Position numbers and translations under genes: made by a program
DNA from: Owenia fusiformis
Lineage: Eukaryota; Annelida; Polychaeta; Sabellida; Oweniidae
Length of the DNA stretch: 64,000 nucleotides
Assembly (NCBI GenBank): GCA_903813345.2
Contig: CAIIXF020000001.1
Location: 27,579,915-27,643,914, forward strand
Direction of reading: 5' to 3'
The notes under the pieces: model-generated
What the model was told of the DNA's origin: nothing
Databases searched by the model: none
What the model saw: the letters and a program-made list of their open reading frames with translations, nothing else
In this document: positions 36,401 through 44,311 of the stretch, piece after piece
How positions within the stretch are numbered: position 1 is the first letter of the stretch
Layout of the letters: each line of letters starts with the position of its first letter

Positions 36401-37267
36401 AATTACCAGTTGTTGTGTCAATATGTACTAGAATTACTACATGCCACATTGTAGATGTACACACAGATGTAGAAGTTGATATGGCAATACACATACAATT
36501 CACATGTTGTACAATTGTATATTCCCACAGACCCACTTTGACTCACTACACTACACTCTTATCTTTTAGGAGTACAATTTAGTCAAATAAGATGTCTGTG
36601 CTTTAATTAAAGAAGCAATCCCTTTACCTCTGAATCCCAAATACCAAAAACTATATAAGAGATAGTGGCGTATGATACCTAAAATCTCAATTTTTGGATA
36701 TGCAACATTAAAAAGTAGAGATACCTTCATACCAACAGATCTTTGGAAGAAAAACAATCATTTATGTATAATTATAGAATTTATGGATCCTAATTTATGA
36801 TTATATATTTATTATTATATAACTGTAGACTGTAACTGATACGTCATTCTGAGCAATACCTGTAAAGTAAGACCTGTCTAAGTGGAATGGAACAGATTTG
36901 GTACCTCTAAAAGTGTTTCACTTGGGAGATGTTCCATTTATAGAGGTTCATTTAACATTAATCAGTTGGTCTTGGGACTCTGAAAAGTATACCACTAATA
37001 GAGAGGTGTTCCATTTCTAGAGATTTTTCGCTTTTACATATTTCCCTGTACATGCCTGCAAATGACTACTATATAAAGATATCCTTTAACATGCATTTCT
37101 ATTAAATATTATGTACTATATTATTTGCAGACCTGACCAGTGGAGTTCACTATGACAATGTACAGGAAACTGATCATGAGCCTAGTCTCTATGGCAGCCA
37201 GGTTGACTTGTTGCCAGGCAACTCACATGCCAATCCAGCCAATCAACAAACTCTTTCCTTTGCATAG
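3..37267 (+). CDS. ABCA1-like: ABCA1/A4/A7-type ABC lipid transporter, C-terminal 752 residues (5' part outside window)
   Basis: ABCA full transporters export phospholipid and sterol at the plasma membrane or other membranes. I assembled 16 exons by hand: 1-137, 365-534, 857-1034, 1627-1742, 1928-2072, 2474-2597, 2907-3036, 3296-3416, 23661-23836, 25406-25547, 25901-26035, 26532-26635, 26926-27018, 27494-27737, 28154-28262 and 37131-37267. Every junction is GT..AG and the phases join without a break from codon 1 (position 3) to the TAG at 37265-37267. The protein runs colinearly with the second half of vertebrate ABCA1: a VWFNNKGW motif, membrane helices, a DEDEDV linker, one complete nucleotide-binding domain, then a VFINFA tail motif. 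The 20.2 kb intron between exons 8 and 9 and the 8.9 kb last intron are filled with repeats, and the first contains a GPCR gene. The subgroup A1/A4/A7 is clear from the linker and tail; which member is not, because invertebrate copies often predate that split. Confidence 0.95.
1205..1355. repeat. Short tandem/dispersed repeat of an AATCGTATTG motif
   Basis: The decamer AATCGTATTG recurs about six times, interleaved with GGGAAAAAATCG and ATTACATG motifs, within intron 3 of the ABCA-like gene. No coding potential is visible. It lies just upstream of a small foldback element and may be its subterminal region. Confidence 0.6.
1441..1594. mobile_element. Small foldback MITE in ABCA intron 3
   Basis: An arm containing AGGTTATTT, GGGATTGAATAT and GGGTTTTATTCC is answered downstream by GGAATAAAACCC, ATATTCAATCC and AAATAACCT in reverse complement. 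Two tandem TCAATATCATATT repeats lie near the centre. There is no coding sequence. The ends and any target duplication are not clear. Confidence 0.6.
4656..4966 (-). mobile_element. tRNA-derived SINE with (TAA)n tail
   Basis: On the - strand a pol III A box (TGGCTCAGTGG, 4953-4943) and B box (GGTTCGATTCC, 4909-4899) sit about 35 bp apart in a tRNA-like head, followed by an unrelated body and a TAA-rich tail at 4656-4675. The matching part of the right arm of the surrounding palindrome lacks it, so the insertion is younger than the palindrome. Open frames across this segment are a by-product of the SINE. Confidence 0.85.
4970..5520 (-). pseudogene. C-terminal fragment of HEEADTR-type transposon protein, left-arm copy
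   Basis: Two - strand frames (5517-5131 and 5121-4970) make one degraded product. Recognisable pieces are [20 protein letters not shown] in a shifted frame, MPKNWLGFL with [10 protein letters not shown], and [14 protein letters not shown] followed by [13 protein letters not shown] know this family only as large, recurrent, unnamed proteins in cnidarian, lancelet and mollusc annotations. The EADT..DTDVV pattern resembles the acidic core of PIN/FEN-type nucleases, which is an inference. Frameshifts and an in-frame stop near 5125 show it is dead. Confidence 0.75.
5700..6180 (+). pseudogene. C-terminal fragment of HEEADTR-type transposon protein, right-arm copy
   Basis: This is the mirror copy of the left-arm pseudogene, on the + strand. 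It retains [29 protein letters not shown] and [15 protein letters not shown]. The region equivalent to NKTELLAFL is scrambled and a stop follows DLRG at 6094. The two copies differ by many substitutions, so the palindrome is not recent. Confidence 0.75.
6665..7317. mobile_element. hAT-like non-autonomous element, 653 bp
   Basis: It is flanked by a perfect 8-bp direct repeat ACTTATAG (6657-6664 and 7318-7325). The ends are inverted (TAGTGGTCGGA / TCCAACCACTA), matching the usual hAT pattern of TAGNG termini with 8-bp target duplication. The left arm of the surrounding palindrome, near 3940, keeps an approximate empty site. No transposase is present. Confidence 0.87.
7591..11819. other. Intron sequence, nothing recognised
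   Basis: AT-rich intron of the ABCA-like gene with no convincing coding region. One perfect 18-bp palindrome, CCCCGAGATATCTCGGGG, lies at 8727-8744, with a partial second copy near 8774. Confidence 0.6.
11820..12560. repeat. Old inverted repeat, left copy
   Basis: Pairs in reverse complement with about 17130-17835. The best matching blocks are AGTACACGGAATTCAT and GATGGAACAAATCGTGAA near 11822-11880, and CAAAAGTGCTGATTC near 12486. Divergence is high and indels are common. Short open frames here show no family resemblance. Confidence 0.6.
12561..14267. other. Intron sequence, nothing recognised
   Basis: AT-rich intron DNA without recognisable genes or repeats. Confidence 0.5.
14268..15450. 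repeat. Satellite-bearing element: CCGT microsatellite plus about 152-bp repeats with AAAATGGCCGCCATTTT palindromes
   Basis: The block opens with ATCCCATCGAAC and closes with its reverse complement GTTCGATGGGAT. Inside are a CCGT/ACGT tetranucleotide run (14310-14379) and four to five tandem units of about 150-155 bp. The units carry GAGCGATTTTGTTCATATTT and GGCGGCCATTTTGAAAAATGG (shortened in some copies). No gene is present; open frames simply follow the repeat. Confidence 0.8.
15451..16138. other. Intron sequence, nothing recognised
   Basis: No supported feature between the satellite block and the foldback MITE. Confidence 0.5.
16139..16754. mobile_element. Foldback MITE with CAGGGTGTCCC terminus, copy 1
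   Basis: The left end CAGGGTGTCCCGAAAGTATC plus CTAGGCAGACATAT is inverted at the right end. The element is flanked by TA on each side. A related element of the same length lies at 56521-57143 in the RCC2 region. Each has homologous half-arms containing CAAAGTTACATTGATT and GGCCAAACACTAA-type blocks. There is no coding sequence. Confidence 0.8.
17130..17835. repeat. Old inverted repeat, right copy
   Basis: Reverse-complement partner of 11820-12560, about 5 kb away. It may be the other end of one ancient element or an independent copy of the same repeat. Confidence 0.55.
18095..18165. repeat. Short tandem repeat, about 24 bp, three copies
   Basis: The unit ACATATGTTAACATTAAGAG recurs three times with small changes. 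It lies just downstream of the nested GPCR gene in that gene's orientation. Confidence 0.6.
18581..19972 (-). CDS. FMRFamide/peptide receptor-like class A GPCR, single exon, 463 aa, nested in an ABCA intron
   Basis: A plasma-membrane G-protein-coupled receptor, probably for a small amidated peptide. The uninterrupted frame has an N-glycosylation-rich N-terminus (residues 1-50) and seven hydrophobic helices. Landmarks are GN at 68-69 (helix 1), LAVFD with Asp95 (helix 2), the [17 protein letters not shown] block ending in a DRF variant of DRY at 153-155 (helix 3), CQTP at 346-349 (helix 6) and NSTVNFYLY at 383-391 (helix 7). The LP.G..AQTGT.W signature is typical of FMRFamide-receptor-like proteins. 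The usual Cys pair linking helix 3 and extracellular loop 2 is not visible. The third intracellular loop is lengthened by six TAVRQTG-type heptads encoded by a 21-bp minisatellite. The C-terminal tail is about 65 residues with Cys407/409. The gene lies antisense in the 20.2 kb ABCA intron. It looks intact; the ligand cannot be told from sequence. Confidence 0.9.
   Translation of the reverse strand: MLEPGMLTSNNTDLTSTLMMTSNMSYLTPTMESLNTTFATTPTNDYALFNYILNVYINGLFCLFGFIGNILIIIVLQKSKRNSNCIILQALAVFDIVFLIYTLLYTVLRSVYPYTGSLKSYYDLGAYIIAYVLPVGWTAQTGTIWMATAVTVDRFIIVSRPFKAYRMCTNTNAKRTVVVISVIAVLFNIPRWIHYQYVAFNSGGLPNATFVSHLSGEVTLNGWNEDLYRFIYHIILAFIFLFSIPIITMIILNIKLVHEIKKSKKLQRTLTCMVHDTGTAVRQTGTDVSQTVTAVRQTGTAVRQTGIAVSQARTAVGQTGTAGRHSNHNTNITLNLVIMITVVIICQTPDFISAIIGSNNEFYVPDNILIPFLGIKESLLVFNSTVNFYLYCIFHPTFRRRLHQMCNCKAIKKPIKKQEASPLTNITRLHTAHDNLAFVSSTYDLANLKSAHVKCISYKSLDI
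19013..19138 (-). repeat. In-frame 21-bp minisatellite in the GPCR third intracellular loop
   Basis: Six 21-bp units encode heptads [35 protein letters not shown] and TAVGQTG (residues 279-320). The period is a multiple of three, so copy-number change alters loop length without breaking the frame. Confidence 0.9.
19973..21238. other. Upstream flank of the GPCR gene, nothing else recognised
   Basis: AT-rich intron DNA. It should hold the GPCR promoter, but I see no decisive core promoter motif. Confidence 0.5.
21239..21665. repeat. 70-bp minisatellite, six copies
   Basis: The segment ACTTCTTTTTGTCTATTTTA recurs exactly every 70 bp (the GTCTATTTTA block starts at 21301, 21371, 21441, 21511, 21581 and, as a variant, 21651). 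Copies alternate small variants such as CAGCATTCCTATACTTTAAA and CAACATTCTTATACTTTCAC. Non-coding, intronic. Confidence 0.93.
21666..23660. other. Intron sequence, nothing recognised
   Basis: 3' end of the 20.2 kb ABCA intron; the acceptor TATGTTTTAG lies at 23651-23660. No other feature can be supported. Confidence 0.5.
23661..37267 (+). CDS. ABCA1-like: ABCA-like gene, exons 9-16: nucleotide-binding domain 2 and C-terminal tail
   Basis: All ATPase motifs are visible: Walker [10 protein letters not shown] (exon 9), Q-loop [11 protein letters not shown] (exon 10), signature SGGNKRKLS (exon 11), Walker [14 protein letters not shown] split across exons 11/12, and H-loop TSHSMEE split across exons 12/13. 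Exons 14-15 give the regulatory region, including [12 protein letters not shown] and VFINFAKKQ; the latter matches the VFVNFA motif known to matter for ABCA1 function. The last exon encodes a divergent tail ending LSFA, so the PDZ-binding ESYV end of vertebrate ABCA1 is absent. The domain looks catalytically complete. The intron between exons 12 and 13 carries duplicated splice sites, described separately. Confidence 0.95.
26621..26690 (+). repeat. Three tandem copies of the exon 12 splice-donor segment
   Basis: The end of exon 12 plus donor, CACTTCTCATAG|GTAAAC (junction 26635/26636), is followed by a variant CACTTCTCATTA|GTAAAT (26660/26661) and an exact copy CACTTCTCATAG|GTAAAC (26690/26691). 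Use of a downstream copy would put a TAA immediately after the normal junction into the mRNA. Confidence 0.85.
26820..26892 (+). repeat. Duplicated acceptor and 5' part of exon 13 (decoy exon)
   Basis: A 73-bp tandem duplication copies the acceptor GTATATGTTTCCAG and the first 40 nt of exon 13. The copy reads in frame as [14 protein letters not shown] and then hits TAG at 26893-26895. The true exon starts at 26926. Within the copied exon segment the substitutions are synonymous (GCA/GCC, AGG/AGA, ATT/ATA). Confidence 0.88.
27751..27970. repeat. 20-bp minisatellite of TAATACAGGGTGTCCCTTTG
   Basis: About ten imperfect units of 20 bp just inside intron 14 of the ABCA-like gene, starting 13 bp after the donor. 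The core ACAGGGTGTCCC equals the terminal motif of the foldback MITE at 16139. Open frames on the - strand here (repeats of KGHPVLQ) are artefacts of the array. Confidence 0.88.
28407..30297 (+). repeat. Left inverted arm
   Basis: Pairs with 31666-34060. It carries X-box-like palindromes at 28697-28710, 29088-29101, 29272-29285 and 29660-29673. The inner boundary is set by the last shared block, GGTATTTCTGGCTATT. Confidence 0.87.
30420..31665 (-). pseudogene. N-terminal and middle part of a HEEADTR-type transposon gene, broken
   Basis: Read on the - strand, successive frames give [20 protein letters not shown] (about 31620), [20 protein letters not shown] and [13 protein letters not shown] (31355-31161), [14 protein letters not shown] (about 31050), and [25 protein letters not shown] and [12 protein letters not shown] with RVDFLTDSY (30790-30520). 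The order and motifs match the N-terminal and central parts of the same unnamed family whose C-terminal part is seen at 4970-6180. At least three frame changes and stops separate the pieces. The C-terminal HEEADTR block is missing here, where the palindrome arm begins. Confidence 0.75.
31666..34060 (-). repeat. Right inverted arm, with MITE insertion
   Basis: Reverse complement of the left arm. X-box-like palindromes lie at 32763-32776, 33193-33206, 33367-33380 and 33757-33770. The left arm supplies the empty site for the MITE cluster at 32181-32605. Confidence 0.87.
32181..32605. mobile_element. Two adjacent MITEs inserted in the right arm
   Basis: The first has inverted ends ATTATCCTACACTTA (32182) and TAAGTGTAGGATAAT (ending 32451). 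The second has ATCCTATGATTTTTTTCAG (32458) and AAATCATAGGAT (ending 32592). The left arm lacks both, so the insertion is younger than the arms. Inside the first are three hairpin units of about 28 bp (32258-32286, 32288-32315, 32329-32356). Confidence 0.75.
34061..36282. other. Intron sequence, nothing recognised
   Basis: Remainder of the last ABCA intron. Short open frames have no recognisable family. Confidence 0.5.
36283..36437. repeat. 31-bp minisatellite, five copies
   Basis: The unit AATTACCAGTTGTTGTGTCA recurs with a 31-bp period (TACCAG starts at 36311, 36342, 36373). Intronic; open frames follow the repeat. Confidence 0.9.
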
Positions 37268-40200
37268 AATATAATGGTGAATGAGTACATGATATTGAAT
37301 TAGGATATACAACGATGTTAAATGATATATGTGTACGATCTTTATTGATGTACAACAATTTTATGTAAGAATACACAATGAGAAATATACTACGCTATGT
37401 GAGGTGCGTGCATTCAAAAACAGGACTCAGTGTGTACCACTGTAGGGAACAATATTGACGTGGCTGAATAATACTTCATCCATTTCACCTTCTTTCATGC
37501 AGGAGCAGCGAAAACTTATGTGGTGGCGTCAGCATTCTGTCTCAACATGAGGATTAATGTTCTATAAACACAGTGGAATATTGCACCAGCAATAAAGCAA
37601 GTGAGCACAGCACCCATTTGAGATATTGAAAACAGGCTTGCATCCACCCAAGAAATCATTTGCACCCACTTGAAAATGAGAAAAATGGGCATTAAGGCCT
37701 ATTTGACCAATTTTGGCCTGAACTGTGAAAATGAGAATTTTGCACACACTTGTGGAGAACACAGAAACATATGCAGCATTGTGAGATATGACTTATCAGG
37801 TTAGAGTAGATTCAACTGAATACCATACACTGTATGTAATAATTCAATGGTGCCAGATAAATGGACTATAGCAACCCTTGATATCAAAAAGCTTAACAAC
37901 TCAGGCTTAGTGCTTTGCTAGTCTCTAAAATATTTTAAAACTGAAATTGATTTTGGTTTATGAGTGTATGAAGCAAAATGGTGAGTGTTAAACAACCCAA
38001 TACATCTGAAAGGAGTCTTCAGATTACAGGGTTATGTACTGGGAGGTTTTCGATACAGGGTTTATCCCAAGGGAAATATATGTATCCCCCAAGAGAGTGC
38101 AAGGACCTTGGTGATAGTTCCCTAAATACATCATATATTTCCACTCGTTATGTACTGAGAACCTCCTCAGTAAGGATGGAATACATGCATTTATGTAGAA
38201 ATTGAAACAAATTACAAATAAATGATTGAATGCATCGCAATGAAAGCAGTATTTTGTCGATCATAATCATCGTTATAGTTTCTGAAAACAAAATTAGTGA
38301 ACTGCCTGCTTGATTTAACACTTTAACTTCTGCCTCTAATCGTAGTCACATTTTGACCAGGATGTTAATTGTTATATGATGTATATGAGTAATATGTAAA
38401 AAAAATTAAGTATATGTCCTTTTGCTAGGAATATATATGTTGTGGAAGAAAGACACGTAAATATGAAACCTTGCCATAACTACCTGCATAAATGATGTAA
38501 AATCTGTGATAAACTAAAACTGACTATTGTAATTTTTAAGAACTGATTCAAAAGTGGTATTTTAGATTTAAAAAACTATACTGTGACATTTCTTAATTTG
38601 GATTTATCCCAGTGCTTAATTGTTATTTATACATGAACTGTTAATTGTTATAATTACTTAACTTGAAAAAACAGTCAGTTTATAAAACATTTGTTATTTT
38701 ATTGATGATGTTGGCGTATATTTTGGATCTGTTGAAATTTTAGAGATCTGTGTAAAATGTTTTGTGATTACATAGTACTATGTATTGTACTTGATATAAC
38801 AGATTTAGGACTTGCAGTACTGTATGATAGATAATATATGATTTTAGAACATTCATTAATGGTTCCATGTCTTGTATATGGATTGGAGTGATATCATGTT
38901 TTATAATAATCAAGTGAGAGTAGGGAAACTGAGTGCTGAAGTTGCAAAAAACATGTTTTACATGTATTCGAGATCTGCATGTAACTGTGCGACTGGCTTC
39001 GTGCACTTAATAAAATTACTGGAAAGTGGAAGTTGGACACCTCCTGATTTTTTGTGATATAATTTATTGAGCTTTCACCTGATTAACTATTGTCAAATCC
39101 ATGGCCTTTCATCAAAGCCATGATAAGATCATATCACTTAAAAAACAAATGCATATTTTCTAAAAAATGCAGTGTTTCATTTTATGATAATTTATTGTAA
39201 ATATTAGATATTTCTATACTTTTACAGATATTTATATGGCTTGAATATTTATATTTCTTTTCTTACCTTTTAGTAGTAAGTAGAAACACAATTTAATAAA
39301 AGGTCTTATATTTATTTAGCATTCCAATTGTTCTTATTTGTATGTATAATTGTTTTCAAAGTTTCTGTTACATGATGTCACATTGAGAAGTCACGACAAT
39401 TAAACTGAGATAAACATTTTATGTACATTTACAAAAAGCATTTAAGATCATTGTGTACTTCGATGAATTTTCATGGCCATGTGCTACCTGTATTTTCAGA
39501 TAAACATAACTCATTCTACACATCATCTGATCATCTTCTACACATCATCTGATCATCTTCTACACATCATCTGATCATCTTCTACACATCATCTGATCAT
39601 CTACATCTTTCATTTTTGCACAAAAGGTGCATTAGTGTACCTAGGTTATTGATTGAGGGTTGATAATTCTTTAGATTGTATGAATAACTTGAATATTCAG
39701 TGGTCTTCTTTTCAAAATTGCAAAAAAATTCAAAGTACACACTGACCTTGAACTGATGTTGTATGGCTCCATTTAACAGCAAAGCTGTGTAGGGTTCCAT
39801 TGGCATAATGTATGCACTTTGAATGGATTTTGATTATAAATTCTTTATCTAAAATGTTGGTTTACTTGATGTAATAAAATGTTCAATTTACCAAATGGAG
39901 ACTAAAAGAAAAGGGTGAGGCTGTTGAGGCAAATAAATCAAATAGAAATATACTGCCATTGACTTCTTTTTCAATAAAAACATTGAATGAATTGTATTTC
40001 TGTTTGAAACTTGCATGGTGAGGCAGGTATACCTCTACCGTATCATGCCTGACTTAGAGTATGTGTATGAATAGTTCTTGCCCTACCTACTTCAGAGGCT
40101 GGACTGATCCGATTATTCCAGCCTTTGAAATAGGTAACTCTAACCTAGATTGTTACTGCTAGAATTCAGAGAAGTAACTAAAGCAACATACATTAGCAAT

Positions 40201-40700
40201 TTACTAATCACAGGACAGTTCTTACTATAAAATATACAACTGTATTACATGTATTTGTATATTTTTGGAATTTCTATTTTGTTAAACAGTTTGAGTGATG
40301 AAGTCATTCTTATACCTAAAAAAATAAATTATTCTTTAGCACATGTTTAAAAAATATTTAGTTTGTTTTATTGTTATAATTTTTAAAAGTGACATAATTT
40401 TAAGCAAAAGATAATTGCAATTTTATCATTGCTACAAAAAGCCTCAACATTAGATAGATAATCAGAAAGTAACAGAAGTTCCATATGACCTTAAACTATA
40501 CTTCTGACCTTGACCTTGGCCACTTGCACAATCCGAGTAGGTGGGTTGTTCTTCCTGTCCTAATTTAACCTTAGAGCTTTTTACAGTGCATTTGATGTAG
40601 AAAATTAATTTTTCTAAAGGACACCCCAGTTATATGTTTCAATTGTTAGGTCTCAAATTATATTATATTCCCGTTCGATTTAATGTTAACAGTTATCTAC
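37268..40700. other. ABCA 3' flank and probable 3' UTR, no gene seen
   Basis: Candidate AATAAA poly(A) signals occur near 37591, 39007 and 39294, but I cannot choose between them. A four-copy 22-bp repeat lies at 39513-39602. No coding region is supported. Confidence 0.5.
39513..39602. repeat. 22-bp tandem repeat, four copies
   Basis: Perfect repeats of CTACACATCATCTGATCATC (22-bp period). Identity between units points to recent expansion. Confidence 0.92.
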
Positions 40701-41772
40701 TTCAAGTGCTGGACCATGGAGCTTTTACCGGGATCACCTCATTATACCGACGTGCATTATACCAAAACCCATTAAACCGACGCGCATTGTGTCGAAAACC
40801 AACATAGGCCTACCGATGCGCGTTTTACCGAAATCCGTGCCAGTGGGATGGCACATTGCCTGAACCCATCAATTTTATGACGTGCACTTCCGCGTGGGAC
40901 TATATCTTTACAGCGAGAATTTCAAGCTTTTGTCAGTGTAGACATAAAAAGTTGCGGTCCGTCATACTCGCGCTTTTTTCAATATTTTAATTTGAAACTC
41001 GCAAGAACGGTGCTTTGAATCTAGCTCTATACTCTTTTAAAACGTCATGTAGACACATGATTATGTACATGTATGATAGTGCACAGTAACATTATATAGG
41101 CATAGAATAATAAAAGTGGAGCCTGAAAAGTCAAATATGGTGCTATATTGAAAAGCCAAGAGAAATATTACTGTATCAGCATATAAAATAGTTAGCTTAT
41201 ATATTACTTTATCATACACCATGGCTCAAAGTATACATGATTTTTTCATTGAACAGACAAGTCTTGAAAATTAAAAATATTTTAACTTTAAACTTTTTAA
41301 TCTGAGACTGGATGTTAATCTGTTTTTTATATATTCATATTCAATTAAAAGTTTATCGCGCAAAGACACATTTTCAGATAAAGTTTAATTTAAAATCTTT
41401 GAACATCTTTACATCTCAGTTGCGGCCAGTAATTTTTTAACTGATGCTAGGCGTCTCGGATTGAGGGGTCGTCTAAAGAAACTTAATTCCAGTTAACCAT
41501 CAATTCCTGTATGTCATAGAGGATAAAGTCATAATTCTGTTATTTATGTTTGATTATAGTCTGATAGTAAACCCTGTACTTAATAAAATATATTTAACTG
41601 TGGTAAATTCTGTATTCAATGAAGTAAATATTTATTTATACTGTTTTGTTTCATTGGTAGAAATAAATAATTGTGCTATTAAATATAAAGTTTCACATTT
41701 CTTATTGGACTTGATAATTACTGTATTTTCCATCTTGTGCTGATGGGGCCAAAAATTGTTGTCATGGAGAGA

Positions 41773-42177
41773 CACGCGGTACTAACTTCGACCGTTAATT
41801 TGAATTTTTGACCTACCGGATGTTCGAAAATCAAGGATTACGAGTCTCGTACTGCACCGTTTTTCTTCAAACTTGTTCCATTCAAAGCATATCAAAAATC
41901 CCTTTCTGTTGGTACATTATTCTCTTAAACAGAGTCCCTACTTCCAGCGGCATTTTGGGCCCCAGCTGTAAGAAGGCCTTCTAACCGCTGGGGACCAAAA
42001 CGCTGCTAGAACGAGGGACTTTTTACAATAAAGTTATGCACCGACAGAAAGGCAATTTTGTTTTGCTTTTAATGGTATAAGTTTGAAAAACGGTGCAGTA
42101 TGAGACTCGCAATCCTTGATTTTCGAGCATCTGGTAGGTGAAAAATTCAAATTAACGGTCGAAGTTAGGACCGCGTG
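41773..42177. mobile_element. 405-bp foldback element, CAC..GTG ends, 5-bp flanking repeat
   Basis: The ends CACGCGGTACTAACTTCGAC and CGAAGTTAGGACCGCGTG are inverted, and the arms pair almost to the centre. The flanks are AGAGA (41768-41772 and 42178-42182). A longer direct repeat GTTGTCATGGAGA also flanks the site slightly further out, so the exact target duplication is open. Confidence 0.75.
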
Positions 42178-42590
42178 AGAGAGAGAGCAAGATATGTTGT
42201 CATGGAGATAGTAAGAAACGCATTCATTTGTTTTACTTAAAATCTTTCCAAATCCAAGTGTGACTTTTATCAATGTGTGCCTCAATGATCCCATTAATTC
42301 TGAAGTGCTTTCATTTTTTAACCATTTCACTTACATTTTTTTCATATAATACTTCTAAATTGGCATCATTTCCATGTTTAAATTGCTTCAGTTTTTGGCT
42401 ACTGATATTATCTCTATCATCAGTTTTCATTCCACAAACGAAACATCAATTATTTTGCCCAATATTTCATTTTCATCACTTAGAAACATTGATTACATGT
42501 TTTAATTGGCAGTTTAAAATGGTGCTCATTAACTATAAGCCCAATATTCAGCGTCCCTTTAATATCTATTTAGGGGCAAATCAATACTAG

Positions 42591-43395
42591 GCTAACCCCT
42601 CTATCACACCAAACTAGTTCTTACCCGTTCTTGCCGTTCTCTTCGTAAATGGGCTCCATCTGACTGTGGTCGGGAAATATGTCTAAAATAATTAGCTACT
42701 TGGTTCATGAACAGTCTTCAATACGTCCATCTCATTCGCAGTTCGTTCAGGTCGCACCACGTCGGTGTGCAACGTCGTATAACGCGTCCCTTAGTCTAAA
42801 AGGTCATCATGACCTGATTACAGAACGGTATGGTCGCCATCGAATTTTGAATCAATTCAAAATTCTAGATCACATTCGCTGTTCGGGAAAGTCCATGAAG
42901 TTCGTAAACAGACCGTAGAACGTTGTAGCTACGTTCATTCCGTTCGCACACAGTTTAAAACAAGTTTTGAAGAACGCAGTGGCAACTTGCTTGGTGTGAT
43001 AGCTATATTTTTGCTAACTCGTTAATAAATACGTTCTTAATCAGTTTTAACCCGTTTGCAATTAGTTCTACCTCGTTCTCAATACGTCCTCAGACAGTTC
43101 AACTCGTTGTAAAAACGTCCCTAGTAGGATTGAAGTATGACGGTTCCGTTCGCAGTACGTCCAGCTCGTCGTTAGTAGGTTGTCACTCGTTCTAATTGTA
43201 GAACGTGACGACCAAGATAACATTTTGAGCATGTCCTGAGTTCTAGAGGACCTATCCGTTCGAGTACTTTCGATGAAGTTTGTAAATAGACCCCAAACGG
43301 CTCTAAGTTAGTCCAGTACTAGTCCGTTCATTCACAGTTGAAGCCCGTTTTCGAGAACGTAGTGAGAACTAGTTTGGTGTTATAGTAGGGTTAGC
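42591..43395. mobile_element. 805-bp MITE-like element rich in CGTTC/AGTCC motifs
   Basis: Inverted ends GCTAACCCCTCTATCACACC and GGTGTTATAGTAGGGTTAGC, each followed inward by an AACTAGTT-type block. A second inward copy of the end (TTGGTGTGATAGC near 42990) suggests a composite. The body is unusually dense in CGTTC, CGTCC and AGTTC words. No coding sequence. Confidence 0.75.
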
Positions 43396-43994
43396 AGGTC
43401 ATCTGATTCTCAATTTGATTTTGATTTGAATTGATTCTCAATTGAGACCCATATGGACTTTGCCCCACCGATCTTGGTTGAGTTTAAGTCATGGCTCTAA
43501 TTGGTACAAAAATTAAGCTACCCACGAATGCTGTTTTTTCTCCGGGGCCTTGATACTAACGAAAACAATCGTGCGGACATTTTTGGATTATTTCCGGTGT
43601 TTCTTTTTGTTCCTACCTCATTTTTCAAAGTATCCATGAAAATTTCTTGACTCTGTTGAAAGCCTATGGTCCAATCAACCGTACCTCCTTATCTTATGAT
43701 GACCGCACAAAATGATAGAGCGTTGGAACCGACTGTGCCAAATGCTACGGATATTGCAGCTATGTGTGTTGTGTTTTATATATGTCCGACTAATCGAATT
43801 ATTGTTTTGATTCTATCTAGATGTATTTAATAGATGTCTCGTTCATTCATTCATTTGTCCAATAAAAATCATGACTGCCTGGAAATTAATATGAATAAAG
43901 TATCATATAAAGAATGAAAACGTCAAATTAAGAAGCAAAAGTCTTTTCTGGGTCACTGCGAATGGCATGATTTCCTCGAGTCTCTTCAGTTGCA

Positions 43995-44311
43995 AGGCAA
44001 CCATACTGGGACCGATTCGCGTCGTTCCACTACTGCCCTTGGTGGGGGCCCGCTACCATACTATATGACTCCCGGGGTTTACTAAAGCACGTTAGTGGAG
44101 GAACCAACCACAGTCTCACAATCTGTCTCCGGCAAGAGCGGCCAGAGAACCAACCCATGCCAAGGGCCGGTAAATGGTTGGACCTTCGGACCGGGTGTCC
44201 GTAGTGACAATGATCAACAACTCCGTACCTGGGGCTTGAACGCGGGACCTCGTATCCCACGACGTTCAACCGCAAAGTAGCCTCAGTCTACACCACTAGG
44301 CTACCCTGCTT
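43995..44311 (-). mobile_element. Second tRNA-derived SINE family
   Basis: The - strand A-box-like TAGCCTAGTGG (44303-44293) and B-box-like GCGTTCAAGCCCC (44243-44231) form a tRNA-like head with a G+C-rich body downstream. It differs from the SINE at 4656-4966. Open frames in both strands are incidental. Confidence 0.75.

Noticed and set aside
36237-36582. Open frames with repeated [11 protein letters not shown]
   Set aside because: Artefact of the 31-bp minisatellite.
44030-44280. 81- and 61-codon frames on opposite strands
   Set aside because: Both lie in a G+C-rich tRNA-derived SINE body.
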